Position numbers and translations under genes: made by a program
Shown here: positions 8,795-18,863 of the stretch, piece by piece
How the letters are laid out: each line of letters opens with the position of its first letter
Position numbering within the stretch: position 1 is the first letter of the stretch
The notes under the pieces: generated by a model
Told to the model about the DNA's origin: nothing
Databases searched by the model: none
The model's input: only the letters and a program-made list of their open reading frames with translations
Assembly: GCF_014679505.1 (NCBI RefSeq)
Contig: NZ_CP061474.1
Location: 3,176,001-3,240,000 of the forward strand
DNA length: 64,000 nt
Reading direction: 5' to 3'
Source: Geobacillus sp. 46C-IIa
Lineage (GTDB): Bacteria > Bacillota > Bacilli > Bacillales > Anoxybacillaceae

Positions 8795-9184
8795 CTAGCC
8801 GTGGCAAGCGTCCGATGGCTCAGTCGACCCGAAGCGCTCAATGACGACTTGGGCGACCGCATAATCGCGGCTATGGGAGATGGACAGATGAATGATCTCT
8901 CCGTCGCAGCGGGCAGCAATACTTGGCTTTCCATACGCATCGGAAACGACCTCGATGTCCTGGAACGATACATGTCGCCCAATCCCTGTCCCGAGCGCTT
9001 TAGCGTACGCTTCCTTCGCCGCAAATCGTCCGGCAAGAAATTCCACCTGTCTAGCAGGTGCTAGCCGGTCAAACTGCGCCTTCTCTCGCGGTGTTAACAC
9101 CCGATCAGGGAGTTTGCGGTTGCGTTCAAGGAGCGACCGAATCCGTTCAAGCTCTACAATATCAATGCCGATACCGACAATCAT
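8795..9184 (-). CDS. acpS: Holo-[acyl-carrier-protein] synthase AcpS (129 aa)
   Basis: Transfers 4'-phosphopantetheine from CoA to acyl carrier protein. Diagnostic [13 protein letters not shown] (Mg-binding Asp) and [12 protein letters not shown] (Glu/Lys motif) are intact. ATG at 9184 follows GGTGGAG with good spacing; an upstream GTG in frame lies inside the ribosome site. The gene lies divergently from the rhomboid gene, as in B. subtilis. Confidence 0.95.
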   Translation of the reverse strand: MIVGIGIDIVELERIRSLLERNRKLPDRVLTPREKAQFDRLAPARQVEFLAGRFAAKEAYAKALGTGIGRHVSFQDIEVVSDAYGKPSIAARCDGEIIHLSISHSRDYAVAQVVIERFGSTEPSDACHG

Positions 9185-9333
9185 CACTTTCTCCACCTAT
9201 CCGTGCGATATAGTCGGACAAATTTTTTGCACATTTTGCGCATAAGATGGCTTATAGAAAACGGACATAACCTATCGGCGCATCGCCCCACCTGCAGGGG
9301 ATGCGATGTTCAGCAAAGAAAGGAGACAAAGCT

Positions 9334-9951
9334 ATGTTTCACCATACAGGGGATGTCCGCTCACTCTTCCGTCTCTGTCCGGTTGTATCGACCGTGTTGC
9401 TAGCCCATATCGGTTTATGGTTTTTGTTCGTCCTTCCCCTCACAGCGCTCGAGCCCATTTGGCAACATGTCATCGGGACGAATGGCGCCATTCGCGACGG
9501 AGAGTATTGGCGGTTGATTAGCCCGCTCGTGCTGCACTACGATTTCAACCATATGGCGGCCAACAGCCTTTCTCTATGGCTGTTCGGCCCGTGGCTGGAG
9601 CGCGCGCTCGGAAAAGGGAAGTTTTTGCTTCTTTATATCGGAGGAGGCTTCGGCGCCAATGTCGCCACCGTACTGCTTCTGCCGCCGATGTACAGCCATG
9701 TCGGGGCGTCAGGAGCCATTTTCGCCTTATTTGGCATGTATAGCTATCTCGCCCTGTTCCGCCGTGACTTACTCACTCCAAAGCACACCCAGCTGTTGCT
9801 GGTCATTGTCGCGATTCATTTGTTGCTTAGCTTGCTGGAACCGGACGGAAATCTCATGGCTCATCTATTCGGCTTCGCCACCGGCGGCTTGTTGGCTCCC
9901 TTTTTAGCCATCCGTCCCCAGCTGCCGACATTTCATGTGATCCGGCCATGA
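9334..9951 (+). CDS. Rhomboid-family intramembrane serine protease (205 aa)
   Basis: Six predicted membrane segments with the rhomboid signatures: HYDFNHMAANSLSLWLFG, the catalytic serine in VGASGAIFALFGMY and the catalytic histidine in LMAHLFGFATGG. It corresponds to B. subtilis YdcA by position. ATG at 9334 follows AAAGGAG. Substrates are unknown. Confidence 0.92.
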   Translation: MFHHTGDVRSLFRLCPVVSTVLLAHIGLWFLFVLPLTALEPIWQHVIGTNGAIRDGEYWRLISPLVLHYDFNHMAANSLSLWLFGPWLERALGKGKFLLLYIGGGFGANVATVLLLPPMYSHVGASGAIFALFGMYSYLALFRRDLLTPKHTQLLLVIVAIHLLLSLLEPDGNLMAHLFGFATGGLLAPFLAIRPQLPTFHVIRP

Positions 9952-9989
9952 AAAAACGGCGCTTAATGCGCCGTAATCCGCCGTTTTTT
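9951..9989. terminator. Bidirectional terminator between rhomboid gene and cshA
   Basis: AAAAAACGGCG (9951-9961) pairs with CGCCGTTTTTT (9979-9989). Arms carry A-runs and T-runs on both strands, so it can stop transcription from both convergent genes. It overlaps the last codons of cshA. Confidence 0.85.
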
Positions 9990-11366
9990 CGTCCGGCCGC
10001 GCGCCGAACCGTCCGGGCGGCCGCCCCGCTTTTTCTCCCGCTTGACCGCTAAAGGCGGCTCTTCCGTCAACTTCACCGGCGTCGTGTCCGGTTCGCGCGT
10101 CAACATTTTCAGGCAGGCGGCGACGATCGTCACGGAGTCATGCTCTTCAAGCAATTCCTCAGCCGCCCGTTTATAAAATGATAAATTTTCCGTTTCCGCC
10201 ACGTTGAGGAGCTTTTCAATGGCGACGCGCTGTTGGCCTTCGAGCGCCTCATCGAGCGTCGGCGGCTTCATCCGCTCCATTTTCCGCTTTGTCGTCCGCT
10301 CAATATGATGGAGCTGACCGATTTCTCGCGGTGTCACAAACGTCATCGCCATTCCTGTCTTGCCGGCGCGTCCCGTGCGCCCGATCCGGTGGACGTAGCT
10401 TTCCGGATCTTGCGGGATGTCAAAGTTATACACGTGCGTCACGCCGGAAATATCCAATCCGCGCGCCGCGACGTCGGTGGCCACTAAAATTTCAATTGAC
10501 CCTTCTTTAAACTTGCGCAGCACCGACAACCGCTTCGCTTGGCTTAGATCGCCATGGATGCCTTCCGCCGCATAGCCCCGCAAGTTGAGCGCTTCAGCGA
10601 GTTCGTCGACGCGCCGCTTCGTGCGGCCAAACACAATCGCCAGCTCCGGCGCCTGGATATCGAGAAGCCGTGTTAAAATGTCAAATTTCTTTTTCTCGTG
10701 CACTTCCAAATAATACTGCTGGATATTCGGCACAGTCATTTCCTTTGCCTTCACCTTGACGAGTTCCGGATCGTTCATAAACCGCTCGGCAATCCGGCGG
10801 ATCGGATCCGGCATCGTCGCCGAGAACAACAGCGTCTGCCGTTCGGCCGGCACATGGCGTAAAATCGCCTCAATATCTTCGATAAAGCCCATATTAAGCA
10901 TCTCATCGGCCTCATCGAGCACAACCGTATGCACATGTTCAAGGCGGAGCGTCCCGCGGTGAATATGGTCGATGATGCGCCCTGGTGTGCCGACGATGAC
11001 GTGCGGATGTTTTTTCAAAGCGCGAATTTGCCGCTCAATATCTTGGCCGCCGTAAATCGGCAAAACGCGCACCCGCTTGACCGCACCGATTTTATACAGT
11101 TCTTCCGACACTTGAATGGCAAGCTCGCGCGTCGGTGCAACGACGAGCGCCTGAACGGCGCCGTTTTTCACATCCACTTTTTCTACGATCGGGATGCCAA
11201 ACGCGGCGGTTTTTCCCGTTCCAGTTTGCGCTTGGCCGATCACATCTTTATTTTGCAGGCTGAGCGGGATCGTTTTCGCTTGAATCGGGGTCGTTTCTTC
11301 AAACCCCATCAGCTCGACAGCTTTCATTACGTCCTGACTTAATCCTAATTCTTGAAATGTCGTCAA
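9963..11366 (-). CDS. cshA: DEAD-box RNA helicase CshA (467 aa)
   Basis: All helicase motifs are in order: Q motif GFEETTPIQ, Walker [29 protein letters not shown], the RG-D motif [11 protein letters not shown] and HRIGRTGR, then a basic C-terminal tail ([22 protein letters not shown]) that would bind RNA. CshA is the main cold-shock/degradosome-associated helicase of Bacillus (YdbR). Position next to murF/ddl and the rhomboid gene is conserved. ATG start after AAGGAG. Confidence 0.95.
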   Translation of the reverse strand: MTTFQELGLSQDVMKAVELMGFEETTPIQAKTIPLSLQNKDVIGQAQTGTGKTAAFGIPIVEKVDVKNGAVQALVVAPTRELAIQVSEELYKIGAVKRVRVLPIYGGQDIERQIRALKKHPHVIVGTPGRIIDHIHRGTLRLEHVHTVVLDEADEMLNMGFIEDIEAILRHVPAERQTLLFSATMPDPIRRIAERFMNDPELVKVKAKEMTVPNIQQYYLEVHEKKKFDILTRLLDIQAPELAIVFGRTKRRVDELAEALNLRGYAAEGIHGDLSQAKRLSVLRKFKEGSIEILVATDVAARGLDISGVTHVYNFDIPQDPESYVHRIGRTGRAGKTGMAMTFVTPREIGQLHHIERTTKRKMERMKPPTLDEALEGQQRVAIEKLLNVAETENLSFYKRAAEELLEEHDSVTIVAACLKMLTREPDTTPVKLTEEPPLAVKREKKRGGRPDGSARGRTKKRRITAH

Positions 11367-11444
11367 TGTTATCCAAACTCCTTATAAAAAATCGTCCCTT
11401 TATTCGTGAGAAAGGTTTGACAGTTATCATACCACGTTATGTCG

Positions 11445-12149
11445 TCATTTGCAATGATAGGCGGCGGTGCATAAAAATTTTTCCGTCTCGGTAAACAGTA
11501 CGTGCCGGTCGACGCTATGGCAGACGTGGTGATACGAATTCGGCAAAAGGAGCAGCGCCTTTTCTGCCGAACCGATGTTTTCATATAAATAATAGGCGCT
11601 TTTAAGCGGCACAATCCCGTCTTTTTCTCCTTGGGCGATGAGCACAGGTGCTTGAACGTGCGGAAGGCGGGGGCGCACATGACGGACGAGCTTGCGAAAT
11701 TCCCTGACGGCTGAAAACGGAGTCGCCCTCATTTTGTTTCGGTAGCGAAGGAATAATGGATGCTCTCGCGCTCCACGCCAGCCGTTGGCAAACATCTCGC
11801 GGATGTCGCACCATAATTGACGCGGATTGACGTAATAAAACGCGGCACTCAACAGCACAAGCCGAGCGACCGGATATTTTTCCGCCAAATGGACGGCGAG
11901 CACCCCGCCCATTGAAAACCCGACAACATATACCGTATCGCAACGGCGGCTAAGCGCCTGGAACGCTTGTTCAGCCGCTTCGACCCACCGGTCGTATGTA
12001 ATCCCTTTGAGCCGCAACTCATCTCCATGTCCCGGCAATGTCGGCGTTTCCACGATCCAGTCGGTTCGCTCCCGCAAATAGTCAGCTAGCGGCGCCACCT
12101 CTTCCGGACTCCCGGTAAATCCATGAATGCATAAACAGCCGATCATCAT
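11445..12149 (-). CDS. Alpha/beta-hydrolase, carboxylesterase type (234 aa)
   Basis: Lid-type serine hydrolase. It has the oxyanion motif CLCIHGFTGSPEE, nucleophile Ser in VVGFSMGGVLAVHLA, acid Asp in LIAQGEKDGIVPL and His in LLPNSYHHVCHSVDR. It resembles the small monoacylglycerol-lipase/Est30-like carboxylesterases of Geobacillus. No signal peptide, so cytoplasmic. ATG at 12149 or 12146 behind GGGGGTGG; the start is ambiguous by one codon. Confidence 0.88.
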   Translation of the reverse strand: MMIGCLCIHGFTGSPEEVAPLADYLRERTDWIVETPTLPGHGDELRLKGITYDRWVEAAEQAFQALSRRCDTVYVVGFSMGGVLAVHLAEKYPVARLVLLSAAFYYVNPRQLWCDIREMFANGWRGAREHPLFLRYRNKMRATPFSAVREFRKLVRHVRPRLPHVQAPVLIAQGEKDGIVPLKSAYYLYENIGSAEKALLLLPNSYHHVCHSVDRHVLFTETEKFLCTAAYHCK

Positions 12150-12169
12150 CCCCACCCCCGGCTCGAGTG

Positions 12170-12196
12170 AAAAGCGGCGCCGGTGACGCCGCTTTT
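12170..12196. terminator. Intrinsic terminator after murF
   Basis: AAAAGCGGCG (12170-12179) and CGCCGCTTTT (12187-12196) form a 10-bp stem with A/T runs on both sides. It lies downstream of murF and upstream of the carboxylesterase gene, so the esterase is probably transcribed separately or by readthrough. Confidence 0.75.
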
Positions 12197-12219
12197 AGTT
12201 TTTCTCGTCCCGTCCGATT

Positions 12220-13596
12220 TTACACCCAATAACCGAGCAATTCTTCCAATCTCATGCCACGCGATGCTTTCAATAGGACGATATCGTCTGCGGAGGCGAC
12301 AGAAAGCACCGCTTCAGCCAATGCCGCTTTATCGTCAAACGCCTTCACCCGGCCTTGGCCAAAAGACGGCTCGGCGGCCGCAGCAATATGGCGCGCTAAC
12401 GGTCCGTAGGTAAATACGTAATCCGCCATCTCCGGCCGCAGCATTTCCCCAATCTCTTGGTGGAACGCGGCCTCGTTGGCGCCGAGTTCGAGCATATCGC
12501 CCAATACCGCGATCTTCTTCCCATAGCCGCCCAATTCTCCGAGCAGCGTCAACGCGGCACGCATCGATGTCGGGCTGGCGTTGTAGGCATCATTAATCAC
12601 CGTAAAGCCGCGTTTCGTTTTCACGACTTCCGTACGCATACGCGTCACTTGCAAACGTGAAAGAGCGGTGTCAATATCCTCCCAACTGACGCCAAAAAAG
12701 CGGGCGATCGCGATGGCGGCCAGCGCGTTGTATACGTGGTGTTTCCCTAATACCGGCATAAACAGCATCCGGCCAGGGAGCGCGTTGATGGCAAACGACG
12801 TGCCCGCGGCTTCAACGCGCACGGCTGTCGGATAATAATCATTGTCTTCACCTGCCCCGAACGTCACAACGTGCCGGGGAAGCGGCAAGTTCGGCACGCG
12901 CTCGGCCAAAAGCGGCTCATCGCCGTGGTAGACGAACAAACCGTCACGGTGCAGCCCGGACAAAATTTCCAGCTTCGCCTTAGCGATGCCTTCCCGCGAC
13001 CCGAGCTCTTGCAAGTGCGATTCACCGATGTTGGTGATGACGGCGGCATTCGGCTGAGCGATCGTCGTGAGCCGCTCGATTTCACCAAACCCGCTCATTC
13101 CCATTTCCACGACAGCGATGTCTGTCCCTTCCTCGAGCGCAAGAAGCGTGAGCGGTACACCGATATGGTTGTTTAAGTTTCCTTCCGTTTTTTGCACGCG
13201 ATATCGGGTCGCCAAAAGAGCTGCAATGATGTCCTTCGTCGTCGTTTTGCCGTTGCTGCCGGTCACCCCGACGACGTTCAGTCCAAGCTGTTCACGGTAG
13301 CGAGCGGCGAGACGCTGCAGAGCCGAAAGCGTATCATCGACGATAATCACTGGAACGCTTTCCGGCGGCGCCCCTTCCGCTTCGGCCCATAGCACGGCTG
13401 CCGCCCCTTTTTGCACCGCTTCTTCCACGAAAGCGTGGCCGTTAAACGTCTCTCCAAGTAGCGGAACGTACAAGTTGCCGGCTTGGATCGTCCTTGTGTC
13501 GGTCGATACGCCGCTGACGGCAATATTCTCCCACTCCGGATTCGTGCACCGGCCGCCGGCCATCTCGGCAATTTGCCGCACCGTCCGTTTCATCAT
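12220..13596 (-). CDS. murF: UDP-MurNAc-tripeptide:D-Ala-D-Ala ligase MurF (458 aa)
   Basis: Mur ligase adding D-Ala-D-Ala to the UDP-MurNAc tripeptide. P-loop GVTGSNGKTTTKDI, central-domain signature AVVEMGMSGFGEIERL with NIGESHL, and a C-terminal domain with VINDAYNASPTSM and LGDMLELG. The start at 13596 follows GGTGGGAGCG; the nine extra codons upstream lack support. It follows ddl by 16 bp, so both D-Ala-D-Ala formation and attachment are in one operon. Confidence 0.96.
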   Translation of the reverse strand: MMKRTVRQIAEMAGGRCTNPEWENIAVSGVSTDTRTIQAGNLYVPLLGETFNGHAFVEEAVQKGAAAVLWAEAEGAPPESVPVIIVDDTLSALQRLAARYREQLGLNVVGVTGSNGKTTTKDIIAALLATRYRVQKTEGNLNNHIGVPLTLLALEEGTDIAVVEMGMSGFGEIERLTTIAQPNAAVITNIGESHLQELGSREGIAKAKLEILSGLHRDGLFVYHGDEPLLAERVPNLPLPRHVVTFGAGEDNDYYPTAVRVEAAGTSFAINALPGRMLFMPVLGKHHVYNALAAIAIARFFGVSWEDIDTALSRLQVTRMRTEVVKTKRGFTVINDAYNASPTSMRAALTLLGELGGYGKKIAVLGDMLELGANEAAFHQEIGEMLRPEMADYVFTYGPLARHIAAAAEPSFGQGRVKAFDDKAALAEAVLSVASADDIVLLKASRGMRLEELLGYWV

Positions 13597-13612
13597 TCGC
13601 TCCCACCCTCTT

Positions 13613-14710
13613 TTACTTTTCAAATGTGTACGTAATCATCTGCTTTTCTTGATGCCGTTCCAATGCCAGCGCAATAAGGCGCTCGATCAGCTCCGAGTAT
13701 GGCACGCCGCTATGCTGCCAAAGGAGCGGGAACATGCTGTACGGCGTAAACCCCGGCATCGTATTAATTTCGTTAATATAAACGGTGCCGTCTTCGGCGA
13801 GGAAAAAGTCGGCGCGCACAAGTCCGGACAAGTCGAGCGCTTTAAACGCGGCAATGGCCATCGATTTAATCGTCTCATACTGCTCTTGCGTCACCTTAGC
13901 AGGAATAATCAACTCCGTTTGCCCGTCTTCATATTTCGCCTCATAGTCGTAAAATTCCTTTTTTGGCACAATTTCTCCGACAACAGAACAAACCGGCTCG
14001 TCATTCCCGATGACGCCAATCTCAATTTCTCGGCCGACAATAGCTTCCTCAATAATAATTTTCCGATCATACTTAAAGGCCTCAGCAAACGCCGTTTTTA
14101 ACTCATCGCGCTGTTTGCATTTGGAAATGCCGACGCTCGAACCGGCGTTGGCCGGTTTGACAAAGCATGGATAGCCGAGCTCTTGTTCGATCTGGTCATA
14201 CACCGCTTCTCCGCCTTTTTTCCATTCATATTTCGTCACTGACACATACTTCGCTTGGCGCAGCCCAGCTTGGGCAAACAAGTTTTTCATCACCACTTTA
14301 TCCATGCCGACGGCAGAAGCGAGCACCCCATTGCCGACGTACGGGAGGTTGAGCATTTCCAGCAGTCCTTGCACCGTTCCGTCTTCGCCGTTTGGCCCAT
14401 GCAAAAGCGGAAAAATTACATCAATCGTTTCCTTGTCGCCCTCCGTTGTCGAATCCGGCGCGGGGACTTGGTTTAACGATACAGGAATCATCGCGGTTGC
14501 CGTCGAAGTGAACTGCAACTGCTTTACCTCTTCGATCGGTCCAGTCAATCGTTTTCCTTTAATCCATTGCCCTTCCGGTGTAATATAAATCGGGATGACA
14601 TCAAATTTATGAGGATCAATGGCGTTCATGACCGCCATCGCCGTCGACAAAGATACTTGGTGTTCCGGCGATTTACCGCCGTATAACACTCCGACTCTCG
14701 TTTTCATCAT
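13613..14710 (-). CDS. ddl: D-alanine--D-alanine ligase (365 aa)
   Basis: ATP-grasp ligase. N-terminal [56 protein letters not shown], and metal-binding [18 protein letters not shown] at 14710 is preceded by GAGGAGG; upstream codons are not conserved-looking. It uses D-alanine supplied by Alr (also in this window) and feeds MurF directly downstream. Confidence 0.96.
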   Translation of the reverse strand: MMKTRVGVLYGGKSPEHQVSLSTAMAVMNAIDPHKFDVIPIYITPEGQWIKGKRLTGPIEEVKQLQFTSTATAMIPVSLNQVPAPDSTTEGDKETIDVIFPLLHGPNGEDGTVQGLLEMLNLPYVGNGVLASAVGMDKVVMKNLFAQAGLRQAKYVSVTKYEWKKGGEAVYDQIEQELGYPCFVKPANAGSSVGISKCKQRDELKTAFAEAFKYDRKIIIEEAIVGREIEIGVIGNDEPVCSVVGEIVPKKEFYDYEAKYEDGQTELIIPAKVTQEQYETIKSMAIAAFKALDLSGLVRADFFLAEDGTVYINEINTMPGFTPYSMFPLLWQHSGVPYSELIERLIALALERHQEKQMITYTFEK

Positions 14711-14835
14711 CGTTCCTCCTCTTTCCTTGGCCATCGTTCCTATTGTAACACGTTTCGCGCCCAACGGTCTGATATTTTATATGTACGATGCAGGTTGTTT
14801 CGCCACCCGCGCTGCAGCCATTCAGCACAAAAAAT

Positions 14836-14859
14836 GCCATCTAACGTCCGTTAGATGGC
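14836..14859 (-). terminator. Intrinsic terminator after glycosyltransferase gene
   Basis: GCCATCTAAC pairs perfectly with GTTAGATGGC around a 4-nt loop, followed on the minus strand by ATTTTTTG. It ends the deacetylase-dedA-glycosyltransferase operon before ddl. Confidence 0.88.
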
Positions 14860-14863
14860 TCGT

Positions 14864-16006
14864 CTACGAGCGAAGAACGCGCCAGGCCATGCGCTGCGGC
14901 ATCGTTGTCACCATTTCCGCGAGCGCTTCTTGTCCCGTTTTTTCCACCCCGGCAAAATAGTCAGATACGCGGCGGAAAAACCGATTTTTCTCCACGTCAT
15001 CGGTCAGCAGGCGGAATATGTTCCGTTCGCCATTGTCCGGCCCAGTCAAGTGATAAATTAAGCCGTTCCGCTGCAAATATTGCAAATTGATGCGTTCCTG
15101 TCCGGGCAAGCAGTCGATGGTGAAGATCGGGATGCGCTTATGGAGCAGCTCGCTGATGGTCACCCCGCCCGGCTTTGTAATGACCGCGTCAGCTTCATCA
15201 TACAGTCGGTTCATCTCCTCCGGATCGGCGATGTACGGAAGCGGGCGGATGTGAGGGAGCTGCCAGCTAGCAATTTCATGATACAGCTGTTCATTGGCAC
15301 CGCACAACACCGAATAACGAAACAATGTTGACGTTCGAGCCGCCCGCAAAAACGCCATCATATTGCCGAGCCCCTGGTTTCCGCCGGCGACGAGCACATG
15401 GGTTGGCCGCCTTCTCCGCCTGGCTTCTGGCATGTTCATAAACGTGTCATGAACCGGGATACCGGTGACAATGATGCGCTCTTTATCGATCCCGTGTTTG
15501 GTGATCAGTTCCCATTTCGCCTCTTGATGGGGGACAAAATGGTAGTCGATAAACCGCTTTCCCCAGATGCTGTTCATAAAAAAGTCCGTATAGACGTTCA
15601 CAACCGGGACCGTCAACGCCCGTTTCCGCTTCAGCTGCTGCAAAATGCGCGACGGAAACGAATGGGTGCAGACGATTAAATTCGGCTGTTCTTGTTCCAA
15701 CATCTTTTTCATTTTGCTTTCAAAATAAGGCAGCCACGGCTCAAACGAAACAAACTCAAGCCGCGTTGACTCCTGATACATAAACGTCTTGTACACGCGG
15801 TGGTATGAAGCGGGATGCGAGCGAATCCAGCGCAAATAAGCTTCTGACACCATTTTTTCCATCAGCTCATTGCAATAGCTCAAAAAATCGATTTTTTTGC
15901 TTTCAACCGCCGGAAGCTGACGGCGCAAAAAATCGATCAGCGTGTCGGCTACTTTATGGTGTCCGGTATTCATTTGAAACAACGGCAAAAACAACACTTT
16001 CATCAT
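14864..16006 (-). CDS. MGDG-synthase/UgtP-family glycosyltransferase (380 aa)
   Basis: GT28-type enzyme. It starts MMKVLFLPLFQMNTGHHKVADTLIDFL, typical of the monogalactosyldiacylglycerol synthase N-terminal domain, and has a C-terminal acceptor/donor domain with VLVAGGNQGLGNM and DAVITKPGGVTISELLHKRIP. Family members glucosylate diacylglycerol or other polyprenyl lipids at the membrane inner face. ATG at 16006 follows AAAGGGTG; the ribosome site overlaps the stop of the upstream dedA gene. It forms an operon with DedA and a polysaccharide deacetylase, consistent with an envelope role. The acceptor is unknown. Confidence 0.85.
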   Translation of the reverse strand: MMKVLFLPLFQMNTGHHKVADTLIDFLRRQLPAVESKKIDFLSYCNELMEKMVSEAYLRWIRSHPASYHRVYKTFMYQESTRLEFVSFEPWLPYFESKMKKMLEQEQPNLIVCTHSFPSRILQQLKRKRALTVPVVNVYTDFFMNSIWGKRFIDYHFVPHQEAKWELITKHGIDKERIIVTGIPVHDTFMNMPEARRRRRPTHVLVAGGNQGLGNMMAFLRAARTSTLFRYSVLCGANEQLYHEIASWQLPHIRPLPYIADPEEMNRLYDEADAVITKPGGVTISELLHKRIPIFTIDCLPGQERINLQYLQRNGLIYHLTGPDNGERNIFRLLTDDVEKNRFFRRVSDYFAGVEKTGQEALAEMVTTMPQRMAWRVLRS

Positions 16007-16018
16007 CGATCGCACCCT

Positions 16019-16615
16019 TTAGCTTTCAAAAGATTTTTTTCGCCTCCGCTGCCCAATCCACGCCGCAAGCAAAAAGAGCACAAACAACGCCAATCCGGCA
16101 AGCGGAAAGGAAATGAGGGGGACATGGATATGCCGGCCAAGCAATAGCCCGGCCAATGTCAGCGGAACGACCCAGCCCGCTGTCCCAACCGTAGCGAACA
16201 AAACAAACGTCCGAAACGGGAATCGGCTCACCCCCGCCATATACGGACAGATTTGCCGCACTCCCGGGGCATAGCAGCCGAACAAAATGCCCCATTTCCC
16301 GTAGCGGCGGAACCAATCGCGGGCCCGTTCCCACCGTTCACCTGTAATTCCGACATACTTGCCGTACTTTTGCACAAACGGCGCTCCCCACCATCTTCCG
16401 GCGCCATACGCGGCCAACATGCCGGCCATCGTTCCGCCCCAGCACGAGGCGAGCGTCGGCCAAAGCAGCAACTGCTCTTTGGCAACCACCACACCGACGA
16501 AAAAAAGCAAACTTTCCTCCGGTGCCGGTATGCCGACGATGCCGCAAAATAAAAACAAAAACAGCATCACATATCCGTATGACTGAACATAAGGCAACCA
16601 TACGCTCGTATCCAT
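16019..16615 (-). CDS. DedA-family membrane protein (198 aa)
   Basis: DedA/SNARE-associated domain: VQSYGYVMLFLFLFCGIVGIPAPEE, YGAGRWWG, and CYAPGVRQICPYMAGVSRFPF, with about five membrane helices. Some DedA proteins flip undecaprenyl phosphate or phospholipids. Here the family arginines (GVRQ) are present. Tight spacing to the glycosyltransferase (12 bp) and to the deacetylase (10 bp) marks one operon. Confidence 0.9.
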   Translation of the reverse strand: MDTSVWLPYVQSYGYVMLFLFLFCGIVGIPAPEESLLFFVGVVVAKEQLLLWPTLASCWGGTMAGMLAAYGAGRWWGAPFVQKYGKYVGITGERWERARDWFRRYGKWGILFGCYAPGVRQICPYMAGVSRFPFRTFVLFATVGTAGWVVPLTLAGLLLGRHIHVPLISFPLAGLALFVLFLLAAWIGQRRRKKSFES

Positions 16616-16625
16616 AGCTCCCCCA

Positions 16626-17354
16626 TCACATCGACGAGATTTGTTTGTTAGTTTGCGCGTTTCTCAGTTCTGTAATCGTCACCCAGCGCATCTTTTTCGT
16701 CGCTTCATCTTTGAACAGCAGCTCAAGAGCCGACAACATTTGTTCCGGCGCACGCTTGTTGGCGCCTAACGCATCCCCGTTATCATGAAGCACGATGACC
16801 GCCCCGCCGCGCACGGCAGCGCGCAAGCGGCGGAACAGCTCCATCGTTCCAATATTTTCATTCCAATCCCCAAGAATATGCGTCCATAGCACCGTTGTAT
16901 ACCGTCTTTGCACGATGGGCGTCCAAGCGTTAAAATGCCCCCATGGCGGCCGGTAATAGATCGGGCGTTGATCCGTCGCCCGCTCAATCGCCGCTGCCGC
17001 CCGCCGCACTCCCCAATCGAGCCAAAGCGGCGGCAACAGCCAGTTGCTGATATGGCGGTAATTATGAATGCCGACTTCATGACCCTCTTCCACCATTCGC
17101 CGCACAATATCGGGATAACGCTCGACTTTCCGGCCGACGACGAAAAACGTTGCCTTTACACCATATTTCTTTAATAAATCCAACAGCCTTGGCGTATAAT
17201 ACGGGTCAGGACCGTCATCAAACGTCAAAGCAAGGCAGTCAGGCGCTGTTCCTTCACGAAACAGAAGAACCCGCCTTTTGCGAATGACGATCGTCGGCAC
17301 AATCCCGTATATCACGATTCCAGCGATCAAACAGCCAACAAGCCATGCCAACAT
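16626..17354 (-). CDS. Polysaccharide deacetylase, membrane-anchored (242 aa)
   Basis: One N-terminal membrane segment, then a NodB domain: catalytic Asp-Asp in LALTFDDGPDPYYT, metal His in EEGHEVGIHNYRH, YYRPPWGHFN and a C-terminal VIVLHDNGD. It probably de-N-acetylates or de-O-acetylates a wall polymer. ATG at 17354 follows GAGGTGA; the GTG at 17363 falls in that site. First gene of the deacetylase-dedA-glycosyltransferase operon. Confidence 0.9.
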   Translation of the reverse strand: MLAWLVGCLIAGIVIYGIVPTIVIRKRRVLLFREGTAPDCLALTFDDGPDPYYTPRLLDLLKKYGVKATFFVVGRKVERYPDIVRRMVEEGHEVGIHNYRHISNWLLPPLWLDWGVRRAAAAIERATDQRPIYYRPPWGHFNAWTPIVQRRYTTVLWTHILGDWNENIGTMELFRRLRAAVRGGAVIVLHDNGDALGANKRAPEQMLSALELLFKDEATKKMRWVTITELRNAQTNKQISSM

Positions 17355-17434
17355 CGTCTTCACCTCTTCGATAGTACTTTATCAATATTTCCTTCCTTTG
17401 AGAATAGGAAACTGAATATCTTCTTTGCTTTCAT

Positions 17435-17454
17435 CCCATCCCGAAAGGGATGGG
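17435..17454. repeat. Perfect hairpin CCCATCCC-GAAA-GGGATGGG
   Basis: Eight-bp stem capped by a GAAA tetraloop, between the divergent deacetylase and murG genes. It is followed on the plus strand by CTTTCT, too weak a T-tract for a good terminator. The purpose is unclear because no gene on either strand ends here. Confidence 0.5.
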
Positions 17455-17589
17455 CTTTCTCGCTCGCCATTTGTAAATAAGCTGCTAAACTAATGATCAT
17501 ATATGAATTCGATAAAAAATCAAAAGGAAAATGATGAGAATTTCATGTAACGCCTAGCTTTTTCACTCCCTTGCCCCTTGACTGATATG

Positions 17590-17641
17590 AAATTTACCGC
17601 CATTCGGTTTCCTCCATAAATGACGGTGAATTTGCTATAAT
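17590..17641 (+). promoter_or_regulatory. Candidate murG promoter with flanking inverted repeat
   Basis: A TATAAT -10 hexamer at 17636-17641 has no convincing -35. Just upstream lies an imperfect inverted repeat, AAATTTACCGCCAT (17590-17603) and ATGACGGTGAATTT (17620-17633), 12 of 14 positions matching. The second arm occupies the -35/spacer region, so a regulator binding here could activate or repress. Identity of the regulator is unknown. Confidence 0.45.
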
Positions 17642-17672
17642 ACATAGGTATATGGCGCTTAGGACGTAAAAA

Positions 17673-17755
17673 GCGGCGTGCCGTTCGATCGGAAACGCCG
17701 CATGCGGCCGCCTCTGGAAAGGCGGCTTAGCTCAAAGATGTTCATTGAACATCTT
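17673..17755 (+). ncRNA. Three-hairpin structured leader upstream of murG
   Basis: Three consecutive stem-loops lie between the -10 box and the murG start. They are GCGGCG/CGCCGC (17673-17678, 17696-17701), GCCGCCT/AGGCGGC (17707-17713, 17720-17726) and AAGATGTT/AACATCTT (17735-17742, 17748-17755). The last is followed by CACTATTG and no T-run, so it is not a simple terminator. It ends 30 bases before the TTG start. I do not recognise a known riboswitch. A cis-regulatory RNA or protein-binding leader is the likely explanation. Confidence 0.5.
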
Positions 17756-17785
17756 CACTATTGAGAAAAAGACAGGTGATCTGCA

Positions 17786-18856
17786 TTGCGAAAGAAAATC
17801 GTCTTAACCGGCGGCGGCACGGCCGGCCATGTGATGGTCAACGTCGCCCTCATTCCAAAACTGAAAGAGCGAGGATGGGACATCGTCTATATCGGCTCCC
17901 ATCAAGGAATCGAACGGGAGATTATCGGCCGCATTGACGACGTCCCGTACTATTCGGTGTCAACCGGAAAACTGCGCCGCTATTTCGATTGGAAAAACTT
18001 CAAAGATCCGTTCCACGTCTTAAAAGGGATTTGGCAAGCGTACCGCCTGATTCAAAAAGAAAAGCCAGCGGTCGTGTTTTCCAAAGGTGGGTTCGTCTCT
18101 GTTCCTGTCATTCTCGGCGCCTGGTTAAACGGCGTACCGTCGGTCATCCACGAGTCCGACTTGACGCCCGGGCTCGCCAACAAAATCGCCATGCCGTTTG
18201 CGACGAAAATTTGCCTCACCTTTCCAGAAACAAAAGAGCACGTCCATGCCGACAAAGCGGTCTACGTTGGCGCCGTCGTCCGCGAAGAGCTGAAGCACGG
18301 ACGCGCGGAACAAGGGCGGAAGATTTGCCAGTTTGACGGCAAAAAACCGGTGCTGCTCGCCATGGGCGGCAGCCTAGGCTCAAAAACGATCAACGATACG
18401 CTGCGCGCCTGCCTGCCAGCGCTGCTTAGCGAGTTTAACATCATCCACATTTGCGGCAAAGGCAACGTCGATTCAAGCCTTGCTGACCAAAAAGGATACA
18501 AACAGTTCGAATACGTTAACGAAGAGCTGCCCCACTTGCTCGCCTTGGCCGACATCGTCGTCTCCCGCGCCGGTGCGAACGCCATTTTCGAACTGCTCGC
18601 CTTGCGCAAGCCGATGCTGCTCATTCCGCTCTCGAAAGCAGCAAGCCGCGGCGACCAAATTTTAAACGCCCGCTCATTTGAAAAAGCGGGCTATGCGGAA
18701 GTGCTGATGGAGGAGGACTTGACGAACGAGTCGTTCCAAGCCGCCATTCGCCGCCTGTACGAACACAAAGACCAATACAAGAAAAACATGGAGCAATCCG
18801 GCAGCAGTGATCCGTTGCAAACGCTTCTCGCCGTCATTCAAGACACCGCCCGCTGA
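17786..18856 (+). CDS. murG: MurG-family UDP-GlcNAc glycosyltransferase (356 aa)
   Basis: GT28 enzyme adding GlcNAc to lipid [59 protein letters not shown] and [27 protein letters not shown] start at 17786 after AGGTGA. It stands alone and not in a division-wall cluster, with an alternative G-rich loop (GGGTAGH). This suggests the second MurG type that many Bacillaceae carry in addition to the dcw-cluster copy. Whether it replaces or supplements the main MurG cannot be told from here. Confidence 0.88.
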   Translation: MRKKIVLTGGGTAGHVMVNVALIPKLKERGWDIVYIGSHQGIEREIIGRIDDVPYYSVSTGKLRRYFDWKNFKDPFHVLKGIWQAYRLIQKEKPAVVFSKGGFVSVPVILGAWLNGVPSVIHESDLTPGLANKIAMPFATKICLTFPETKEHVHADKAVYVGAVVREELKHGRAEQGRKICQFDGKKPVLLAMGGSLGSKTINDTLRACLPALLSEFNIIHICGKGNVDSSLADQKGYKQFEYVNEELPHLLALADIVVSRAGANAIFELLALRKPMLLIPLSKAASRGDQILNARSFEKAGYAEVLMEEDLTNESFQAAIRRLYEHKDQYKKNMEQSGSSDPLQTLLAVIQDTAR

Positions 18857-18863
18857 CCAAAAT

